IMG/VR virus record: IMGVR_UViG_3300048672_001228
Coordinates: 1 to 26,590 of that record
Direction: 5' to 3' (one strand)
Length of the DNA: 26,590 nt
DNA from: a virus
The translations under genes were made by a program, and so were the position numbers. The notes below the pieces were generated by a model. It was not told where the DNA came from, did not search any database, and saw nothing but the letters and a program-made list of their open reading frames with translations. Below, in pieces: positions 23,011-26,590 of the stretch (within the stretch, counting starts at the first letter, position 1; every line of letters begins with the position of its first letter).

Positions 23011-23322
23011 ATGATGTTGCACCATGATTTTGATGTTATCAGCAATATAAAAGCCATCTTGCCAGCCATTATGGGGGCGTTGGTGTCGTCTATGTCCGTG
23101 CCGCAAAGTGTAGCGGGGGTGTCGGGCCTATTGTCTGCATCTATTATTGGCTTTGTGGGCGGCAATGCGCTGGTTGAATATCTGGCCATATCTGATACAA
23201 CGTGGGTTGCGTTTTTCCTAAAGTTCTCAATTGGCGTTTTTGGGTTGGCAATCCTTAGGGAATCGCTGATTAAAATGCCGGATTTGATCTCGTCTTTGAG
23301 TAAACGCTTTACCGGAGGCTAA
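23011..23322 (+). CDS. Holin-like membrane protein
   Basis: 103 aa with hydrophobic segments at about residues 14-34, 37-53 and 63-85 separated by short loops and ending in a basic tail (SLSKRFTGG). Size, segments and place before a lysozyme gene fit a phage holin, which makes the membrane hole that releases the lysozyme. No sequence family can be named by eye. Confidence 0.65.
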   Translation: MMLHHDFDVISNIKAILPAIMGALVSSMSVPQSVAGVSGLLSASIIGFVGGNALVEYLAISDTTWVAFFLKFSIGVFGLAILRESLIKMPDLISSLSKRFTGG

Positions 23323-23323
23323 C

Positions 23324-23578
23324 ATGCTGCATGAGCACATGCTTTTTTTTTATATCTTTTTGATGCTTGCCCCGCTTGCGGCCGAGCTGGTCAATAAAAT
23401 AAAAGTCGATGGCGTCATTTTAAAATGCAGGATGCTGGCGATAGTGATAGCGGCAACCATGGCTGCACTCGGCAACCCGCTTGGACAGGATATTTTAATC
23501 ATCGTCCTTGCCATCAGATATTTTGACAAAATCACTTACTACTTGTTTTTTAAACGGGAAACCCATGAAAACCATTGA
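23324..23578 (+). CDS. Second small membrane protein, possible holin partner
   Basis: 84 aa. Membrane spans at about residues 6-23 (HMLFFYIFLMLAPLAAEL) and in 36-68, then a charged tail. Strong ribosome site CGGAGG. It lies between the holin-like gene and the lysozyme gene and overlaps the latter by 14 bases, so it may be an antiholin or second holin. Alternative: spanin-like protein, but no proline-rich or lipobox signature is seen. Confidence 0.6.
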   Translation: MLHEHMLFFYIFLMLAPLAAELVNKIKVDGVILKCRMLAIVIAATMAALGNPLGQDILIIVLAIRYFDKITYYLFFKRETHENH

Positions 23579-24092
23579 CCAGATGATTGATGATGTCCTT
23601 AAACATGAAGGCGGCTATGTCAACCATAAAGATGACAAAGGCGGCCCCACTAATTTAGGCGTTACCCAAGCCACGCTAAGCGATTACCTTAATCGCCAGG
23701 CCAGCATTGATGATGTCAAAAAACTGACGAAACAAACCGCCTGCGACATTTATAAAAAATGTTATTACACCGACCCCTGTATTGATAAGTTACCCAATTT
23801 GATACAGCCGTTAATGTTTGATATGTCCATTAACCACGGCTATAAAAAAGCGGCCAAGCTATTGCAGGAGCTGTTAAGCAAAAAAGGCTACGACATTGGC
23901 GGCATAGATGGCGCTATCGGCAATAAAACCTGCGCGTGCTCAGCACAGGCTGTTAAAAGCCTTGGCAATGAGTTTGTTAACCAGCTCGTTGAGATGCGCA
24001 TCAGTTTTTATAACGCGATTGTGCATAACAACCCAAGCCAGAAAGTATTTTTAAAAGGCTGGCTAACACGGGCAAACAGTTTTCGCATTTAA
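23565..24092 (+). CDS. Endolysin, glycosyl hydrolase 108 type
   Basis: 175 aa. It has the GH108 signature: the catalytic Glu in EGGYVN (E15), then DKGGPTNLGVT (residues 24-34), and a C-terminal peptidoglycan-binding-like region (GYDIGGIDGAIGNKTCACSA). Cleaves the cell wall at lysis. No signal peptide, so export depends on a holin. The ATG at 23565 is chosen because the MKTIDQMIDDVLKHEGGY start is family-typical, though the frame is open to 23508. Confidence 0.9.
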   Translation: MKTIDQMIDDVLKHEGGYVNHKDDKGGPTNLGVTQATLSDYLNRQASIDDVKKLTKQTACDIYKKCYYTDPCIDKLPNLIQPLMFDMSINHGYKKAAKLLQELLSKKGYDIGGIDGAIGNKTCACSAQAVKSLGNEFVNQLVEMRISFYNAIVHNNPSQKVFLKGWLTRANSFRI

Positions 24093-24123
24093 CCAAACCC
24101 ACAACAACTAAAAAGAGAATCCC

Positions 24124-24456
24124 ATGGCAGAACCCATTATTGTAAGCATCGGCAACAACGAACTGACGTTTAACGCAGATGACGAAGACTTTAACCAGTA
24201 CATCAACGAGCAAACCCCCGCCGATAAGATCAGCCCGGCGTGGAACTTTATCAGCCGCACTATTGCTGAAGAAAGCCGTGAAACCTTGAAAAAAGTGGCC
24301 ATTAACGAATATGGCAAGCCCAAGGGCATTATTGTGTTACAGATTGCAGCGGTGATTGTGACCGAGCTTGGAGGGGATTTAACTATTGCAGTAAAAAAGC
24401 CCAAAGCCGTGCCAACAAAACCGGTGAGAATGGTTACAAACAACTCAGTCTCTTAA
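24124..24456 (+). CDS. Tail assembly chaperone, short form (gpE-like)
   Basis: 110 aa zero-frame product. Acts on the tape measure during tail assembly. The fold is small and mixed alpha/beta; the TPADKISPAWNFISRTIAEE segment matches phage tail chaperones. It lies directly ahead of the tape measure, separated only by the frameshift extension. The A_AAA_AAG heptamer at 24393-24399 lets a part of ribosomes make a longer product, as P2 E and E+E' do. Confidence 0.8.
   Translation: MAEPIIVSIGNNELTFNADDEDFNQYINEQTPADKISPAWNFISRTIAEESRETLKKVAINEYGKPKGIIVLQIAAVIVTELGGDLTIAVKKPKAVPTKPVRMVTNNSVS
24393..24399 (+). promoter_or_regulatory. Programmed -1 frameshift site A_AAA_AAG
   Basis: The zero-frame codons are GTA AAA AAG CCC, giving heptamer A AAA AAG, the same slippery string used by E. 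coli dnaX. The -1 frame is open from before this point to the TAG at 24582-24584. Site position and gene context match tail chaperone frameshifts. Confidence 0.75.
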
Positions 24457-24584
24457 GTAAAAAATGGCTGCCGCTCGAACCCATAACCGTAACAAGCATG
24501 GGCGATGCGCTATGGCTGGAAAACAGTTACTGGGAATCCATGTCCGATGCCATCGCCAATGGCATTGGCAAAGCCTTCGGGTAG
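24399..24584 (+). CDS. Frameshift extension of tail chaperone (E'-like)
   Basis: The -1 frame reads GCC CAA AGC and on, giving about 61 residues that include SLLSKKWLPLEPITVTSMGD and end in GIGKAFG. Joined to the first 92 residues of the chaperone it gives a 153-aa protein. It ends 7 bases before the tape-measure ATG. Translated alone it has no good start codon near its 5' end, which supports the frameshift reading. Confidence 0.72.
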   Translation, partial: AQSRANKTGENGYKQLSLLSKKWLPLEPITVTSMGDALWLENSYWESMSDAIANGIGKAFG

Positions 24585-24591
24585 GTAAATA

Positions 24592-26590
24592 ATGTCTGTT
24601 GCACTGCAAAACCTTAACTTTATTGTTAGCCTGACTGACCGTATGAGTGCGCCTATGGGCAATATCTTGCGTACAGTCAACAGTGTTAGAAACAATATGC
24701 GGCAAGGCGCTGTTGATATTGGCGTGGGTGTGGCTGGACTGTTTACAGTGGGTGAATCAGTTAATAAACTGACTGAAAAAGCCATTAAGTTTGAAAGCGC
24801 CATGGCGGACATTCGGAAAGTGGTGGATTTTCCGTCACCCACCGGCGTTAAAGATTTTGGTAATGAGCTGCTAAAAATGAGCCATACCACACCCATTACC
24901 GCTGAAGGATTAGCTCAGATTGCAGCCAGTGGTGGTCAATTAGGTATTGCGGCTAATGATCTTCCAGACTTTACTGACATTGTCGCCAAGATGTCTACCG
25001 CATTTGGCTTATTGCCGGAAGAAGCGGGGAAAAACATTGCTAAATTAAGCAATATCTTCAAGATGCCGATTGCTGATATGCGATTGATGGGCGATGCCCT
25101 GAACCATCTTGACGATAACATGGCGACTAATGCCAAGGATATTATTGACGTAACGTCGAATATTGGCGGTATGGCACAGATGATGGGGCTTACTGCAACC
25201 CAGTCAGCAGCATTAGCAACGAGTATGTTGTCCTTGGGGCAAGCGCCGGATGTGGCGGCAACGGGCATTAATGCATTGCTATTAAAGCTTGGCAGTGCCA
25301 GCAACCAAAGCAAAGATTTTAAAGCGGCGTTAGGTGACATTGGCTTATCAGTTGGTGATCTTGAAAACAGCCTTAAAAATAGCGGCGCACAAACTACCAT
25401 TACCAATTTTCTGGAAAAAATAGGCAAGCTGGATAAAGCCCAGCAGCTTAAAACGCTGGGGAACTTATTTGGTGCTGAATATGCGGATAACTTGGCAACG
25501 CTGGTGGGTGGGCTAGACCAATACCACAAGGCACTTGTCTTGGTAGCCAAGCAAGAAAGCTTTATGGGTAGTATGCAACGCGAGTTTGCTATCCGGTCGG
25601 CAACGACTGAAAACCGTTTAAAAATATTGGGTAATGTCTGGGATCATTTTTTGATTAATGCCGGCACTATCTTTTTGCCCATGGTGAACGATGGCATACA
25701 GCTTATGAATAGCTTGCTTGATCCGGTGATATCATCAATCAACAAGCTTTCTGCCGAATACCCTGTACTTACTAAATATTTAGGTTATGCAACGGCAGGG
25801 GTTTTTGCCTTTATTGCCATAATTTCTATTGCTTCCATCGCGATGGGGGCACTTAGTTTGGTATCTGGTGGTTTTGCGCTGGTGATGGCACTGATCACTA
25901 GCCCAGTGTTTGCGGTCATTGCTGCTTTTGTGGCGATGAACTTTGCCATTGATTATGTTGTTGAAAACTGGAAGCAACTCAAGCAAAGTTTTTTTGATGG
26001 CGCTAATGCCTTTTTAGATTACATCGGGGTATTTAGTGCGATTGATACCGTGACTGCCAAGCTGAATTCATTAAAAGCCTGGTGGGCGGGTTTTGATCCG
26101 TTTGCTGACATGAAAGCCGGTGCAATGGCGACATTATCATGGCTATCCAACCTTGATTTGTTCGGCAGCATGAAGTCGGGTACGGTTTCCATTGGTGATG
26201 GGCTATTATCTGGTATTGCAGCCATAAAAACAGGCTTGCTTGACTTTACCATCTGGCTGTCTGAAATAAATCCGTTTGGCAGCCTGAACTTTGGCGCGGT
26301 TTCCATTGGTGATGGGCTGTTATCGGGTATTGCCGCGATAAAAACTGGGTTGCTTGACTTTACCATCTGGCTGTCTGAAATAAATCCGTTTGGCAGCCTG
26401 AACTTTGGCACGGTTTCCATTGGTGACGGGCTGTTATCTGGAATTGCCGCGATAAAAACTGGGTTGCTTGACTTTACCATCTGGCTGTCTGAAATAAATC
26501 CGTTTGGCAGCCTGAACTTTGGCGCGGTTTCCATTGGTGACGGGCTGTTATCGGGTATTGCAGCCATAAAAACAGGCTTGCTTGACTTTA
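24592..26590 (+). CDS. Tail tape-measure protein, 5' part
   Basis: Sets tail length. At least 666 residues lie in the window, with no stop codon before the edge. The N-terminal region has the TP901/PhageMin-type core: FESAMADIRKVVDFPSPT, LLKMSHTTPITAEGLAQIAA, SGGQLGIAANDL. Two or more membrane-like hydrophobic segments lie at about residues 397-450 (ATAGVFAFIAIISIASIAMG). From residue 524 it becomes tandem 38-aa repeats. Position after the frameshifted chaperone is the standard arrangement. Confidence 0.92.
   Translation, partial: MSVALQNLNFIVSLTDRMSAPMGNILRTVNSVRNNMRQGAVDIGVGVAGLFTVGESVNKLTEKAIKFESAMADIRKVVDFPSPTGVKDFGNELLKMSHTTPITAEGLAQIAASGGQLGIAANDLPDFTDIVAKMSTAFGLLPEEAGKNIAKLSNIFKMPIADMRLMGDALNHLDDNMATNAKDIIDVTSNIGGMAQMMGLTATQSAALATSMLSLGQAPDVAATGINALLLKLGSASNQSKDFKAALGDIGLSVGDLENSLKNSGAQTTITNFLEKIGKLDKAQQLKTLGNLFGAEYADNLATLVGGLDQYHKALVLVAKQESFMGSMQREFAIRSATTENRLKILGNVWDHFLINAGTIFLPMVNDGIQLMNSLLDPVISSINKLSAEYPVLTKYLGYATAGVFAFIAIISIASIAMGALSLVSGGFALVMALITSPVFAVIAAFVAMNFAIDYVVENWKQLKQSFFDGANAFLDYIGVFSAIDTVTAKLNSLKAWWAGFDPFADMKAGAMATLSWLSNLDLFGSMKSGTVSIGDGLLSGIAAIKTGLLDFTIWLSEINPFGSLNFGAVSIGDGLLSGIAAIKTGLLDFTIWLSEINPFGSLNFGTVSIGDGLLSGIAAIKTGLLDFTIWLSEINPFGSLNFGAVSIGDGLLSGIAAIKTGLLDF
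26161..26590 (+). repeat. 114-bp tandem repeats in tape measure gene
   Basis: Unit of 38 codons beginning FGSLNFGAVSIGDGLLSG and including IKTGLLDFTIWLSEINP. Copies start at 26161, 26275, 26389 and 26503; the last is cut by the window edge. Copies differ at a few bases only, mostly silent, so the duplication is recent or under homogenisation. The first copy has GSMKSGT in place of GSLNFGA. Confidence 0.95.

Noticed and set aside
24936-25550. 204-aa minus-strand ORF
   Set aside because: Antisense shadow of the tape measure, Ser/Ala/Pro-rich in the way such shadows usually are.
26019-26567. 182-aa minus-strand ORF with repeats
   Set aside because: It is antisense to the tape-measure repeats; its repetitive look is the mirror of the 114-bp units.

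Overview
The window is the left two thirds of a temperate, P2/HP1-type myovirus prophage, or the same region of its phage genome. The structural genes resemble those of the P2/HP1/K139 group. The host is probably a gammaproteobacterium, but this is inferred from phage type and general base composition only; no host chromosomal gene is visible.

Layout. (1) 45-2389, leftward: tyrosine integrase, then a 660-base gene-free stretch packed with 9-bp iterons inside a long inverted repeat, then a CI-type repressor. (2) 2329-7482, rightward early operon: a near-consensus promoter, several small genes (one a LuxR-type HTH protein), an 881-aa P4-alpha-like zinc-finger/Toprim/P-loop primase-helicase and, unexpectedly, a gpV-like baseplate spike gene plus a small helical protein. 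(3) 7483-11008, accessory region: a 3'-terminal tRNA-Ser fragment flanked by GGCCAATT-type arm repeats (the plan of an attP site), a lone membrane-anchored protein, a promoter with a C4-type antisense RNA leader ahead of an antirepressor-like gene, three small genes, and then three cassette-sized ORFs. Two of these end in a GCATAAC box and one in GCCTAAC, and one is followed by a structurally canonical integron attC site (10516-10604). No integron integrase is present. A bidirectional terminator closes the block. (4) 11009-13701, leftward: portal (Q) and terminase large subunit (P). (5) 13828-26590, rightward: scaffold/protease (O), capsid (N), small terminase (M), head completion (L), tail completion (R-like, S-like), DUF2586-type sheath, DUF2597-type tube, a block of unrecognised tail or fibre-like genes, lysis genes (two membrane proteins and a GH108 lysozyme), a tail-assembly chaperone with an A_AAA_AAG -1 frameshift site, and the start of a tape-measure protein that runs off the window in 114-bp tandem repeats.

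How it works together (inference). The repressor at 1739-2329 would hold down the early promoter at 2329-2356. The C4 RNA and antirepressor form a second immunity layer of the P1/P4 kind. The primase-helicase probably uses the iteron block as an origin or cis replication region, as P4 alpha does with its own iterons. Genes Q-P and O onward build the virion.

Most noteworthy: the attC-bearing gene cassettes inside a prophage, the attP-like tRNA-Ser module inside the same phage, the iteron/cruciform block, and the displaced spike gene.
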